Source: an uncultured Clostridia bacterium
GTDB taxonomy: Bacteria; Bacillota; Clostridia; Oscillospirales; Ruminococcaceae
Assembly: GCA_947589215.1 (NCBI GenBank)
Contig: CANQCL010000005.1
Span: forward strand, 1 to 64,000
Length of the DNA stretch: 64,000 bases
Direction of reading: 5' to 3'
Positions 43,801 to 51,811 of this stretch are shown here, piece after piece (the stretch's first letter is position 1; each line of letters starts with the position of its first letter). The notes below the pieces were generated by a model, which saw only the letters and a list, made by a program, of their open reading frames with translations, made no database searches and was not told where the DNA came from. The position numbers and the translations under genes are program-made.

Positions 43801-45231
43801 ATTTACGCAAGCGAGGATATAACTGCCGCAGACGGAACTGTTATTCCAAAGGACGGTTTGATAGAAATAGTATCCTGCAATAAAGACGGTCAGGCTGTAT
43901 TTGAAACGGATTTTCCTGTAGACTCAAAACTGTATGTAAAGGAATACAGTACAGATGAGCAATATGTGATCTCAGATGAGATATATCCCGTAGAGTTTAA
44001 GTATGAAGGACAGGATGTAGAAACTGTATATATCTTAGTCAGCGGTGATGATCCTATTGAGAACAAAATTATTAGAGGAAATATTAAGGGTCTAAAAGTC
44101 GATCGTGAAACAAATCAAGTAATTAAGGGTGCTATATTCGGTTTATTCAAATCAGATGAAACTGATTATACAGAAGAATCTGCTCTGCTTACTGCTGAAA
44201 CAGATGTAAGCGGTGTATTCATATTCGAGAATATACCATACGGAAACTGGATAGTAAGAGAATTAAAGCCTGCTGAGGGTTATCTGTCTAACAATGAAAA
44301 TTATGTAGTAAGCGTAGTATCTAACGAACAGGTTATTGAGTTTACAGTAGTAAACGACAGAATCCCTGAACTGGGTACAACAGCAACGGTAGACGGTGAA
44401 AAGGAGATCAATGCTACAGAGGTATTCACTCTTGATGATGTTGTTTCATATAAGCATCTCATACCCGGTAAAGAATACACAGTAAAAGGCATACTGATGG
44501 ACAAGTCAACAAACAAGCCCCTTATTGTAAACGGCGAAACAGTTGTTTCAAGTGTTACGTTTATTCCACAGACACCGTCAGGAGAAATAACAGTCAAGTT
44601 TACTTTTGATTCAAAGTATATCAAGCAAAATACTAAAATAGTTGTATTTGAATCAATATACAGAAATAACACAGAATTGGCAGTACACGCTGATATTAAC
44701 GACAAGGGTCAGACGGTCAAGGTAAAGACTCCTAAGATCGGAACTAAGGCAACAGCTAACGGCAAAAAGGAAATAACGGCAAAAGGTACTGTTAAAATCA
44801 AGGATATAGTATCGTACAAAAATCTGACGCCGGGTAAGAAGTACACAATAAAAGGCGTTTTGATGAATAAGAAAACTAATAAGCCGCTTATTGTTGACGG
44901 AAAACAAATTCATACTAAAGCTGTTTTTGAGCCTAAAAAAGAAAACGGAAAAACAACAGTTACCTTTGAATTCGATGCAAAGTACCTTAAAACGGATACA
45001 GAAATAGTTGTCTTTGAAAGTCTGTACCGAAAGGGTGTAGAAATAGCAGTACACGAAAACATCAAGGATAAAGGACAGACTGTAAAGATCAACCTTCCTG
45101 CTCCTGATATTCCGCAGACAGGGGATAGTTCATTAACAGGATTTTTGATAGGTCTTGGCGCAATAGCGTTAGGCGGTTTGGCGTCTATAGGTATAATTCA
45201 TTTTAAAAGACGTAAAGATGATGACAAATGA
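40849..45231 (+). CDS. Large surface adhesin: thioester domain, CnaB and VaFE repeats, sortase anchor
   Basis: A 1460-residue cell-wall protein. A signal peptide is followed by a Cys-Gln thioester domain: Cys85/87 in SCYCIEPG and Gln162 in LATQLLVWETV, a fold that can bind host or cell surfaces covalently. Then come about eight CnaB-like domains (repeats of GAxFxLYK..., PYGxYxVxE) and two or three VaFE domains (ATVDGEKEINATEVFTLDDVVSYKHL, ATANGKKEITAKGTVKIKDIVSYKNL). The IPQTGD sorting motif, membrane segment and KRRKDDDK tail complete it. The ICE-encoded sortase at 48309 may attach it. Likely mating-contact or adhesion factor. Confidence 0.9.
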   Translation: MKKIFKKLTAVLLAVSTGISAISGFSMNVTAATKQDIYIIDLPRGNDSNQSGWGHPALNFMNGWSVLQTNFSEAIAVDSFEGKSCYCIEPGVPLFSGNVLSKEAESFWDSYPSKYNKSITPDEIKLFIGRIMQYGWTGNNSYNWVSQNSAKSDECAEYLATQLLVWETVVGERDENFNKISAADYGKKNIKAMIQSNHPLYTKIFNYYDDIVKKVKNHTKIPSFTNKSASQADTVELKWNGSKYTVTLTDSNKVLSDYSFSGNGLKFSKDGNKLTITADEAPSGTVKVTADKKESKRKSIITWTDEIYDPDSEDIQDVVTYGESVNDPVKAFLNVKVSYGSIKIQKSSEDSKVSGISFTISGNGVNKTVQTNSSGVVQVDNLPPGTYTITEQLYDKYVPQEAHKVTVVGGQVSTVSFNNKLKRGKLTVTKNSEDGLNQGVKFHLYGTSLSGIKVDEYAVTNANGIATFNDILIGTGFTLEEVDTAIRYVIPKSQTSAVEWNKVTNKTVVNILKKFCVTVTKSDAETKSPQGDASLAGAKYGIYKGDKLIDTYTTDANGQFTTKYYVCGDDWSIKEISPSEGYLLDEKSYHVGAEAKLYTVEYNKTKNDVTEQVIKGNISIIKHTDDGKTQIETPEKGAEFEVYLKSSGSYEKAKDTEKDHLICDENGYAQTKDMPYGIYTVHQVSGWEGREKIKDFDVYIAKDGQTYRYLINNANFESYIKIVKTDSETGKTIPYAGAGFKLYKPDGSLITQTFTYPTPTTIDTFYTNSEGYLVTPEKLEYGSGYYLIEVQAPYGYVLNSDPVYFDVTEENSHDENGLTIVVAKKPNKPQKGVIKISKNGEVFSSVTETDGIYQPIYEVKGLEGAVYEITAAEDIVTLDGTVRAKKGNVVDTVTTDKEGKTVSKELYLGKYEVKEITAPYGMVLNDKTNKVELTYAGQEVEITETETSFYNERQRVQIDLNKVMEQDDKFNIGKNGEITAVSFGIYASEDITAADGTVIPKDGLIEIVSCNKDGQAVFETDFPVDSKLYVKEYSTDEQYVISDEIYPVEFKYEGQDVETVYILVSGDDPIENKIIRGNIKGLKVDRETNQVIKGAIFGLFKSDETDYTEESALLTAETDVSGVFIFENIPYGNWIVRELKPAEGYLSNNENYVVSVVSNEQVIEFTVVNDRIPELGTTATVDGEKEINATEVFTLDDVVSYKHLIPGKEYTVKGILMDKSTNKPLIVNGETVVSSVTFIPQTPSGEITVKFTFDSKYIKQNTKIVVFESIYRNNTELAVHADINDKGQTVKVKTPKIGTKATANGKKEITAKGTVKIKDIVSYKNLTPGKKYTIKGVLMNKKTNKPLIVDGKQIHTKAVFEPKKENGKTTVTFEFDAKYLKTDTEIVVFESLYRKGVEIAVHENIKDKGQTVKINLPAPDIPQTGDSSLTGFLIGLGAIALGGLASIGIIHFKRRKDDDK

Positions 45232-45569
45232 TGAAGAAGGTATATATCTGTTCGCCTTTAGGCGGAAACATTGAATTAAATATCGATAAAGTAAAAAGAT
45301 ATACAAAATATGCGCTTGAATGCGGTACTGCTCCTGTAGTACCGCATTTTTATGCTATGTGTATAGATGACAGCATTCCCAAAAATCGTGAGATAGGCAT
45401 ATGCGCAGGGTTAAGCCTGTTATGGTTCTGCGATGAGATGTGGGTATTCGGAGATGAGATTACTGAGGGAATGCAGAGGGAGATCAATTTTTGCAAAAAC
45501 CTTAATATCCGAGTGGTATATATATCGGATGAAACAGTGAATAAAAAGATCGGAGGAAAAAGCATATGA
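45228..45569 (+). CDS. DUF4406 / nucleoside-deoxyribosyltransferase-like protein
   Basis: 113 residues: VYICSPLGGNIELNIDKVKRYTKYAL, VVPHFYAMCIDDSIPKNREIGICAGLSLLWFCDEMWVFGDEITEGMQREI. This is the pattern of the small DUF4406 family related to nucleoside 2-deoxyribosyltransferases. The start overlaps the adhesin stop. It is found in Tn1549-like elements and its role in transfer is unknown. Confidence 0.75.
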   Translation: MMKKVYICSPLGGNIELNIDKVKRYTKYALECGTAPVVPHFYAMCIDDSIPKNREIGICAGLSLLWFCDEMWVFGDEITEGMQREINFCKNLNIRVVYISDETVNKKIGGKSI

Positions 45570-45898
45570 AAAGAAAACCTATAAAAATACTTCTGTGCGT
45601 TGCCGTACTGACAGTTTTAGCTGCGCTTTGTGCTATACCGTCTTTTGCGGCGGGCAATGTATCATCAGCAATAGAAAGCACATGGAAATCAGCACAGTCA
45701 CAGGTTAAAAGCGTTGTAAACAATGTTGTGTTTCCTGTGATTGATATGGTACTGGCAATACTGTTCTTTGTTAAACTCGGAACAGTGTATTTTGACTATC
45801 GCCGTCACGGACAATTTGAATTTACGGCTCCTGCAATTTTATTTGCCTGTCTGGTATTTACTCTAACAGCACCGCTGTATATTTGGTCTGTTCTATAA
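45566..45898 (+). CDS. VirB2-like small membrane protein
   Basis: 110 residues: a signal-like N-terminus, about 25 soluble residues (SAIESTWKSAQSQVKSVVNNV) and two membrane segments (FPVIDMVLAILFFVKLG and FTAPAILFACLVFTLTAPLYI). The topology and position before the VirB6-like gene fit the VirB2/TrbC-like (DUF3852) subunit of Gram-positive T4SS. It overlaps the preceding gene by 4 nt. Role by analogy. Confidence 0.65.
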   Translation: MKRKPIKILLCVAVLTVLAALCAIPSFAAGNVSSAIESTWKSAQSQVKSVVNNVVFPVIDMVLAILFFVKLGTVYFDYRRHGQFEFTAPAILFACLVFTLTAPLYIWSVL

Positions 45899-45931
45899 CT
45901 TGAAAAAAGCTGTTTTAACAGACTTTTGGGG

Positions 45932-46408
45932 GTGATAACAATATTTGATTGGTTAGGAGATATAATCGGTGGGATAGGTGACGCTATCGGCGGTACGTTT
46001 GACTATCTCGGCGGACAAATATCAAATATGATATGGGACGCTATGCTTCAATGGTTTTACAATGCGATTTACGATGCTGTTGCTAACTTCATTCTGCTTA
46101 TACAAATATCAGTAGGGGCGCTGTATATGTTCAGTGTACCACGAGGATACACAGACGGTTTTAATCAATGGCTAAAGCAGATCATTGCACTTTGCCTTAC
46201 TGCCTTTATGCAGACAACTCTGCTGTTTCTTGGATTGCTTACCTTTAATGACAGTATGCTGCTGGGGCTTGGTATTATGCTTGCTGCAAACGAAGTGCCG
46301 AGAATAGCACAGCAGTTCGGATTAGATTCAAGTGTAAGAGTAAATATGATGAGCGTTGTTCATGCAACTTCTACTGCGGTCAACCTTACAAAGAAATTAG
46401 TTAGTTAG
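45932..46408 (+). CDS. VirB6/TrbL-like membrane channel protein
   Basis: About 158 residues, with an amphipathic Gly-rich start (GDIIGGIGDAIGGTFDYLGGQI) and at least two or three membrane segments (VANFILLIQISVGALYMFSV, IIALCLTAFMQTTLLFLGLL, MLLGLGIMLAAN). It matches the VirB6/TrbL-like family of Tn1549 elements. GTG 45932 is given; TTG 45926 is possible and no good ribosome site is present. Likely inner part of the transfer channel. Confidence 0.7.
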   Translation: MITIFDWLGDIIGGIGDAIGGTFDYLGGQISNMIWDAMLQWFYNAIYDAVANFILLIQISVGALYMFSVPRGYTDGFNQWLKQIIALCLTAFMQTTLLFLGLLTFNDSMLLGLGIMLAANEVPRIAQQFGLDSSVRVNMMSVVHATSTAVNLTKKLVS

Positions 46409-46491
46409 GAAAGCTAATAATACTTGATAAATTCAGTAAGATGTGATATAATTTGTTTAAAATAGTAAGTAGTATATGGAGGTGAGCGTTT

Positions 46492-46833
46492 ATGTATGTT
46501 TTTCCAAAAAAATGTGAGGGCGATGATACTTTGAAATTTATTTTTCCGTCAAAGCAGAAAGCTGTACAAAAAGCAATTGATATTGCAAGAGATGACGAAA
46601 GAATAAATAGGTTGATTATCTTTGGAAGTGCTGTAACACTTGATTGCGGTATGACTAGCGATGTAGATATAGCCATAGACGCTCCGAACCTTGATTTTGA
46701 TACGTTTGCAAATCTAGCACGTCCTTTTTATAGAGATATACCATCAGAGGTCGATATAATTCATTATAATGAGATACACAGTGAGTTGTTTAAACAACAG
46801 GTAAATAAAGGAGTGTGTGTATATGTTAAGTAG
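46492..46833 (+). CDS. MNT-domain nucleotidyltransferase (ICE)
   Basis: 113 residues: LIIFGSAVTLDCGMTSDVDIAID is the GSx10DxD signature, with a third acidic position in SEVDIIHYNEI. It is the antitoxin-like partner of the following HEPN protein. It is not closely related to the IME2 pair at 24036. Strong ribosome site ggaggtgag. The end overlaps the HEPN start. No acidic tail. Confidence 0.85.
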   Translation: MYVFPKKCEGDDTLKFIFPSKQKAVQKAIDIARDDERINRLIIFGSAVTLDCGMTSDVDIAIDAPNLDFDTFANLARPFYRDIPSEVDIIHYNEIHSELFKQQVNKGVCVYVK

Positions 46834-47257
46834 TAAAGATTGTTTAATACTTGCCAATAGAGATTACAAGACTTGTATTCTCGTCGAGCAGAAGTTTCCT
46901 GATGAATATGCTGTAACTGCAGCGACCTATCACATACAACAGGCAATAGAAAAAACTTTAAAAGGTTTAATTCTTATAAACGGGGGACAGCCTGAGTTCA
47001 CACATAATATTAATAAACTAATACAGCATTGCAATAATTTAGGGATAGAGATCACTGATGAATTAGATGATATATCAGAGACGCTTACCATTTGGGAAAC
47101 AAGCAGTAGATATGATCCGTTTATCAATTTTTCTCAAAAAAAATATGACAAGGCTAAGAATGTATTTAAAGAATTGTACAATCAGCTATATGAAGAAATA
47201 GACGCCATAGTGCAGTATGAGGATAATGATAACCCCAATTTTGGTATGACACTTTAA
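46823..47257 (+). CDS. HEPN-domain protein with acidic Met tail (ICE)
   Basis: About 144 residues: YAVTAATYHIQQAIEKTLKGLILINGG and HNINKLIQHC match the HEPN fold paired with MNT proteins. The usual RxxxxH motif is not clear, so nuclease activity is uncertain. It ends VQYEDNDNPNFGMTL. The antitoxin partner lacks such a tail, so if tails mark exported proteins only the putative toxin half would travel. Inserted between VirB6-like and VirB3-like genes. ATG 46823 fits aaaggag. Confidence 0.78.
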   Translation: MLSSKDCLILANRDYKTCILVEQKFPDEYAVTAATYHIQQAIEKTLKGLILINGGQPEFTHNINKLIQHCNNLGIEITDELDDISETLTIWETSSRYDPFINFSQKKYDKAKNVFKELYNQLYEEIDAIVQYEDNDNPNFGMTL

Positions 47258-47280
47258 AAAACAGAATAAGAATACACAAA

Positions 47281-47308
47281 AGGGCTTGCAAAACTGCAAG
47301 TCCTTTTT
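47281..47308 (+). terminator. Terminator after the HEPN gene (ICE)
   Basis: An agggcttgc/gcaagtcc stem with a short loop and a T-run. It isolates the MNT-HEPN pair from the transfer genes that follow. Confidence 0.8.
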
Positions 47309-47330
47309 GTATATATGAAGGGGGAATTAT

Positions 47331-47594
47331 ATGACAACCTATCTATATCCGCAGAATCTTAAAGCTACAGCAAATTTATGGCTGTGGGGATTAAAGGATT
47401 TTGCGATTTTATGTATTGCCGCACTTTTGTCATTACTGATATTAGTGCAGCTTAGATTTTTTATCCCGGCGGTCGTAACTCTGTGTTACGGATTTTTAAC
47501 GATACGTCTGGACGATACAACCGTTCTTGACTTTATAAAATACGCAGTGCGATACTTTATTTCCACACAACAGCATTTTGAATGGAGGATTTAG
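47331..47594 (+). CDS. VirB3/PrgI-like small membrane protein
   Basis: 87 residues with two close membrane segments (ILCIAALLSLLILVQLRFFIPAVVTLCYGFL) and a short C-terminus. This is the VirB3/PrgI topology seen directly before VirB4 in Gram-positive T4SS. The next gene starts right after its stop. Role inferred from order and topology. Confidence 0.7.
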   Translation: MTTYLYPQNLKATANLWLWGLKDFAILCIAALLSLLILVQLRFFIPAVVTLCYGFLTIRLDDTTVLDFIKYAVRYFISTQQHFEWRI

Positions 47595-48182
47595 ATGAAA
47601 TTAACTAAAGAAAAACAGCATAAAAGAAAAAAGGGGAACTCTGTACAGAACCTTATCGGTATTAAAACCTTTACAAATTACGGTCTTGCAGTTAACAAGT
47701 ATGAACTCTTGTTTTTCCTTGTATCACCGACAAATATATCGGTTCTGTCAAGTGCTAATATTGAAATCAAGATTCGTCACATTATGATGGTATTGTCATC
47801 TATCCCGAATATTGAGATAACCTGTACGGATTCTTGTGAATGCTTTGATGACAACAAGAACTATCTGCAAAGCAGGCTAAGTGAGGAACATAATCCAAAG
47901 GTGAAAAAGATTTTGCAAAATGACATTGATATGCTTGATAATGTGCAGACGGAAATGGCTACAGCAAGACAGTTTTTGTTTATTGCACGATGTAAGAATA
48001 TGAAGCCGGAACAGGTGTTTCAGACTGCCAACCGTACAGAAAAGGTAATATCAGAGCAAGGTTTTGAAGTACAGAGAATGAAGAAAAACGATATAAAGCG
48101 TTTTCTCGCTATATACTTTGAGGCATCAATGAACGGAGAGCAGATGCCTGATTCAGACGGCGAGCAATTCTTTGAGGTATAA
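47595..48182 (+). CDS. VirB4-associated conjugation protein
   Basis: 195 residues: KYELLFFLVSPTNISVLSSANIEIKIRHIMMVL resembles the N-terminal region of VirB4-type ATPases, with no Walker motifs. A protein like this precedes VirB4 in Tn1549-like elements. It probably interacts with VirB4 or VirB3. Contiguous with the preceding gene. It has no acidic Met tail (ends GEQFFEV). Confidence 0.6.
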   Translation: MKLTKEKQHKRKKGNSVQNLIGIKTFTNYGLAVNKYELLFFLVSPTNISVLSSANIEIKIRHIMMVLSSIPNIEITCTDSCECFDDNKNYLQSRLSEEHNPKVKKILQNDIDMLDNVQTEMATARQFLFIARCKNMKPEQVFQTANRTEKVISEQGFEVQRMKKNDIKRFLAIYFEASMNGEQMPDSDGEQFFEV

Positions 48183-48280
48183 GTTTGAAAGATAAATCTT
48201 TCAAACTGCGAGTTTTGTGCTTTTCGGACAATGTCCGAAATTTTGTTTACACAAAAACGCCCAAAACATCGAAAGGAGGA

Positions 48281-48328
48281 ATGCTCCTTGCGGAGCATAC
48301 TATAAAAAATGAAGAAAAAGAAGAATAA
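48281..48328 (+). other. Short leader ORF and hairpin before the sortase
   Basis: The perfect gaaaggagga ribosome site at 48271-48280 faces ATG 48281, which opens a 15-codon frame (MLLAEHTIKNEEKEE) ending at 48328, past the sortase ATG at 48309 in a different frame. atgctcc pairs with ggagcat, placing a hairpin between the ribosome site and the sortase start. This looks like a translational-coupling or attenuation leader, or else an assembly indel. Confidence 0.45.
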
Positions 48329-49091
48329 CTCAAAAACATATATTCTTCTGCTGTCGGCGGTTGCACTTTTGTGTGCGCTATTATCGGTAAAGCATATAGT
48401 TAGTGAGAAAAGGGAACAAAAAAAGTTTAATGATCTTTCAAAGATAATTACCTTAGATGATATTCATTCAATTGAAACCGCTGAAAGTCAGACCAATAGC
48501 AGTAAAACGGTAGAATCAGATACAAAACAGAAAAGGAAACGAAATTTATCTGAATTAATCAATAAGAACAATGACTGCATAGGCTGGATAAGCATACCTG
48601 ATACTGCCGTTGATTATCCCGTAATGCATACGCCAAACAATCCTAAAGAGTATCTATATAAGAATTTCTATGGCTATTACAGTCAATGGGGAGTGCCGTT
48701 CCTTGACTCACGATGTGATTTGGAATGCGACAACCTTATTGTCTACGGTCATAATATGCATGACGGTACTATGTTCTCAAGTCTTTGCTATTATGCAAAT
48801 TATTCGTATTGCTTAGCACATCCTGTTATTGAGTTTGAAACGGAGAACGGATGTGAAAAGTATAATATATTTGCAGTAATTCCTACAACTACAAATGATG
48901 AAATATATAAATTTGTTTCTGTTTATACAGAGCAAGATTATGATAAGGTCATAAAAACCATAAAGAAAAAGTCAAAATTTGATTTTGGGATAACTCCCGA
49001 ATATGGCGATCGTTTATTAACGCTGTCCACTTGCTATGGCAGTAATAATAACGGTCGCATTTTAATTATAGCTAGAATGGAGGCTGATTAG
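48309..49091 (+). CDS. Class B-type sortase
   Basis: 260 residues with an N-terminal membrane anchor and the sortase fold: IGWISIPDTAVDYPVMH, catalytic His148 in IVYGHNMHDGTMF, Cys242 in LTLSTCYGS and Arg250 in GRILIIAR. It joins sorted surface proteins to the wall, most likely the adhesin at 40849, whose motif is IPQTGD. The start follows a short leader ORF, so expression may be coupled. It lies directly before VirB4. Confidence 0.9.
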   Translation: MKKKKNNSKTYILLLSAVALLCALLSVKHIVSEKREQKKFNDLSKIITLDDIHSIETAESQTNSSKTVESDTKQKRKRNLSELINKNNDCIGWISIPDTAVDYPVMHTPNNPKEYLYKNFYGYYSQWGVPFLDSRCDLECDNLIVYGHNMHDGTMFSSLCYYANYSYCLAHPVIEFETENGCEKYNIFAVIPTTTNDEIYKFVSVYTEQDYDKVIKTIKKKSKFDFGITPEYGDRLLTLSTCYGSNNNGRILIIARMEAD

Positions 49092-49092
49092 A

Positions 49093-50907
49093 TTGTCAGT
49101 TTTTAAACGAAAACCAAAGGTGCAGACGCCTGAAGAAATAGAAGAAATACAAACCAAAGACTTCTTTGATATGATCCTGCCCGGCACAATCAAATTTTTA
49201 TCAGATCATTATATAATCGGTGACAGCTATCGCTGTGTATGGGTAATAAGGGAGTATCCGCCTTCAACTGAGGCACAAGCTATACTTTCTCAGCTTGCTG
49301 ACAGAAACGGTGTAACACTCCGTATTTATCACAGGCTGGTGGAGTCTATTGAGCAGAGAAAGATACTTCAAAATGCTGCAAGGAAAAACAAGCTGATGTC
49401 AACGGGTAACAATGTAAATGAAACCATAGAGGCAGAAGGAAATTTGCAGGATGTAGTTGAGCTCCTCGCAAATCTTAGAAAGAATAAAGAACCGCTGCTG
49501 CATTGCTCTGTATTTATTGAACTGAAGGCAAAGAATATGGACGCACTAAAAGAATTGCAAAGCGAGATAGCTATGGAACTGACACGTTCCAAGATGTCGG
49601 TAGACAGGCTTACACTTAGACAGAAAGAAGGATTTTTATCTGTTCTGCCAGTGGGCGCAAATCAGTTTGGTGCTCAGTATGAAAGAGTGCTGCCTGCAAG
49701 CTCGGTTGCAAATCTGTATCCGTTTAACTTCTCAGGCAAGACCGATCCTCAGGGGCTATATATAGGTCGAGATAAGTTCGGAACAAATATCCTAGTAGAC
49801 TTTGACAGGAGAAGTGAGGACAAAACCACAAGCAACATTTTAATTCTTGGAAACAGCGGTCAGGGAAAAAGCTATCTTTTAAAACTGATACTGACAAATA
49901 TCCGTGAATCGGGTAAAACAGTGATCTGTCTTGACCCTGAAGCCGAATATGAGGAAATAACTGAAGCTCTCGGCGGTTGTTATATTGATTTTATGTCAGG
50001 GGAATACACAATCAACCCGTTAGAACCGAAAGCGTGGACAGACGGTGTTGATGATATTGATGAAAATATTCCTGAGGCTTTCAAGAAGGTAACAAGGTTA
50101 TCTCAGCATATAGCTTTTCTTAAAGATTTTTTCAGAGCGTACAAGGATTTCAGCGATGCACAGGTGGATACTATAGAGATTCTGTTAATGAAGCTTTATG
50201 CAAGGTTCGGTATCACAGACAGCACTGACTACAGCACCAAAAAGCCGTCTGACTTCCCTATAATGGGGGATTTCTATAAGCTGTGCGAAGAAGAATATAT
50301 GACTTATGATAAAACGCAAAAGCACCTATACACTGAGGAAATGCTTCAAGAGGTATGTTTAGGAATACACTCTATGTGTGTAGGCACAGAAAGCAAATAC
50401 TTCAACGGACACACAAATATCAAAGATGATAAGTTCCTTTGCTTTGGAGTTAAGGGACTGATGGATACAAACAAGAGGCTTAAGGACGCTATGCTATTCA
50501 ATATTCTTTCGTATATGTCAAACGAGTTGCTTGGCAAGGGAAATACTGCTGCATCAATAGATGAGCTATATTTATTCCTTACCAATATGACGGCAATTGA
50601 ATATATCAGAAACGCAATGAAGCGTGTGCGTAAAAAGGACTCCTCTATAATTCTGGCAAGTCAGAATATTGAGGATTTTCTCATTCCATCAATAAGGGAG
50701 TTTACAAAGCCGTTGTTTTCAATACCTACACATCAATTCTTATTTAACGCAGGACAGATAAATCCTAAAGATTTTATGGACGCTTTACAGGTAGAACCGA
50801 GCGAGTTTGAACTCATAAAATATCCTGAAAGGGGAACTTGTCTATATCGATGCGGTAATGAGCGTTATTTTTTCTCGGCCTCTGAATCTACAATTAAATT
50901 TTGTTGA
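49093..50907 (+). CDS. virB4: VirB4-family conjugation ATPase (TraE-like)
   Basis: 604 residues. The N-terminal ~240 residues are the VirB4 assembly domain; the ATPase has Walker A LILGNSGQGKSYLLK (about 252-262), Walker B region ASIDELYLFL and the RxxG/arginine-finger area. It powers pilus or channel assembly. TTG 49093 is 9 nt after ggagg. The 3' end overlaps a converging zinc-ribbon gene by 43 nt. Confidence 0.92.
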   Translation: MSVFKRKPKVQTPEEIEEIQTKDFFDMILPGTIKFLSDHYIIGDSYRCVWVIREYPPSTEAQAILSQLADRNGVTLRIYHRLVESIEQRKILQNAARKNKLMSTGNNVNETIEAEGNLQDVVELLANLRKNKEPLLHCSVFIELKAKNMDALKELQSEIAMELTRSKMSVDRLTLRQKEGFLSVLPVGANQFGAQYERVLPASSVANLYPFNFSGKTDPQGLYIGRDKFGTNILVDFDRRSEDKTTSNILILGNSGQGKSYLLKLILTNIRESGKTVICLDPEAEYEEITEALGGCYIDFMSGEYTINPLEPKAWTDGVDDIDENIPEAFKKVTRLSQHIAFLKDFFRAYKDFSDAQVDTIEILLMKLYARFGITDSTDYSTKKPSDFPIMGDFYKLCEEEYMTYDKTQKHLYTEEMLQEVCLGIHSMCVGTESKYFNGHTNIKDDKFLCFGVKGLMDTNKRLKDAMLFNILSYMSNELLGKGNTAASIDELYLFLTNMTAIEYIRNAMKRVRKKDSSIILASQNIEDFLIPSIREFTKPLFSIPTHQFLFNAGQINPKDFMDALQVEPSEFELIKYPERGTCLYRCGNERYFFSASESTIKFC

Positions 50908-51332
50908 GTATTGGCAGTACCCGCTACATTTATTTTTCTTTTTTTAAATCTTCCGATAAAGAAAGGTATGGCTAACAACACACAGTAGATAGCAACAATA
51001 GTTATTACATTATCGGTATGCACTCTAGTAAACCAAGATCTTGTTGCGGTGCTGTAGCATACGTCCTTAATTGGGACTTCATACCATTTAATACTTTCGA
51101 GACAAATATCACTATTAAGCGTAACAAGTGCATAATGAGATAAATACGGCGGATTAACCAGAGTTGGTATAAATCCATAAACGAATGTCAATAAAACAAG
51201 CACTATGTATATAACAACTATGATTTTTCTTTTTCTACTCCATCGCATTTTATCATCAAGTTTTTTGCCGCAATTTGGGCAAAACTTGCTGCCATTCTCT
51301 AATTCTCGTCCGCAGTGTTTGCAAAAAGCCAT
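50865..51332 (-). CDS. Zinc-ribbon membrane protein
   Basis: 155 residues: an N-terminal zinc ribbon (FCKHCGRELENGSKFCPNCGKKL, four Cys), then two membrane segments (IIVVIYIVLVLLTFVYGFI and ITIVAIYCVLLAIPFFIG) and a cytoplasmic tail. Encoded opposite to the transfer operon and overlapping the end of virB4. Function is unknown; such zinc-ribbon membrane proteins are common in Clostridia. Confidence 0.7.
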   Translation of the reverse strand: MAFCKHCGRELENGSKFCPNCGKKLDDKMRWSRKRKIIVVIYIVLVLLTFVYGFIPTLVNPPYLSHYALVTLNSDICLESIKWYEVPIKDVCYSTATRSWFTRVHTDNVITIVAIYCVLLAIPFFIGRFKKRKINVAGTANTQQNLIVDSEAEKK

Positions 51333-51364
51333 AAATAAGCCTCCCTGTCATAAAAATTTTAATC

Positions 51365-51658
51365 TTAAAAACCGTTGGAAAAACCGTTGAAAATAATATA
51401 TGCAAATATCAGAGCTGCTGCAAGTCCTCCTATAATTTTTAAAATGATTATACCAAGACTGTCTCCTGCTTTGCTTTGTTGATTTTCCTGTTCCAGTTGA
51501 TCGATTTGTCGATGTAACGCACGGATTTGTTCTTCCGTTTGTTGGCTCTTATCAATGTCCTGCTTTTGTTCATTTTCGCAAACGACTTATTTGCCGCAAG
51601 AGGAACAAAACACGGAATTTTCCGACAACTGACTGCCGCAATATTTGCAAAATGCCAT
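51365..51658 (-). pseudogene. Second zinc-ribbon membrane protein with one in-frame stop
   Basis: Starts MAFCKYCGSQLSENSVFCSSCGK, then TAA at 51587-51589, and the same frame continues VVCENEQKQDIDKSQQTEEQI, a coiled stretch and one membrane segment (IIILKIIGGLAAALIFAYIIF). Without the stop it is a 97-residue relative of the preceding gene. The ribosome site aggagg is intact. A Gln or Lys codon mutated to TAA would explain it. Confidence 0.65.
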
Positions 51659-51811
51659 AAATATCCTCCTTACAAGTGAGCGCCACACGCTAATTATGTT
51701 GACAAAATTATATCATATTTTCAGCCATAAGTCAAACTAATAGTAATAGCCTAGTTGTAGCATGGCGAAATATTTCTATAATTGTAATAGTATTTGACGA
51801 GGTTTTTTAAT

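Noticed and set aside
44301-45092. Minus-strand frames over the adhesin repeats
   Set aside because: Shadows of low-complexity repeat domains with no start signals.
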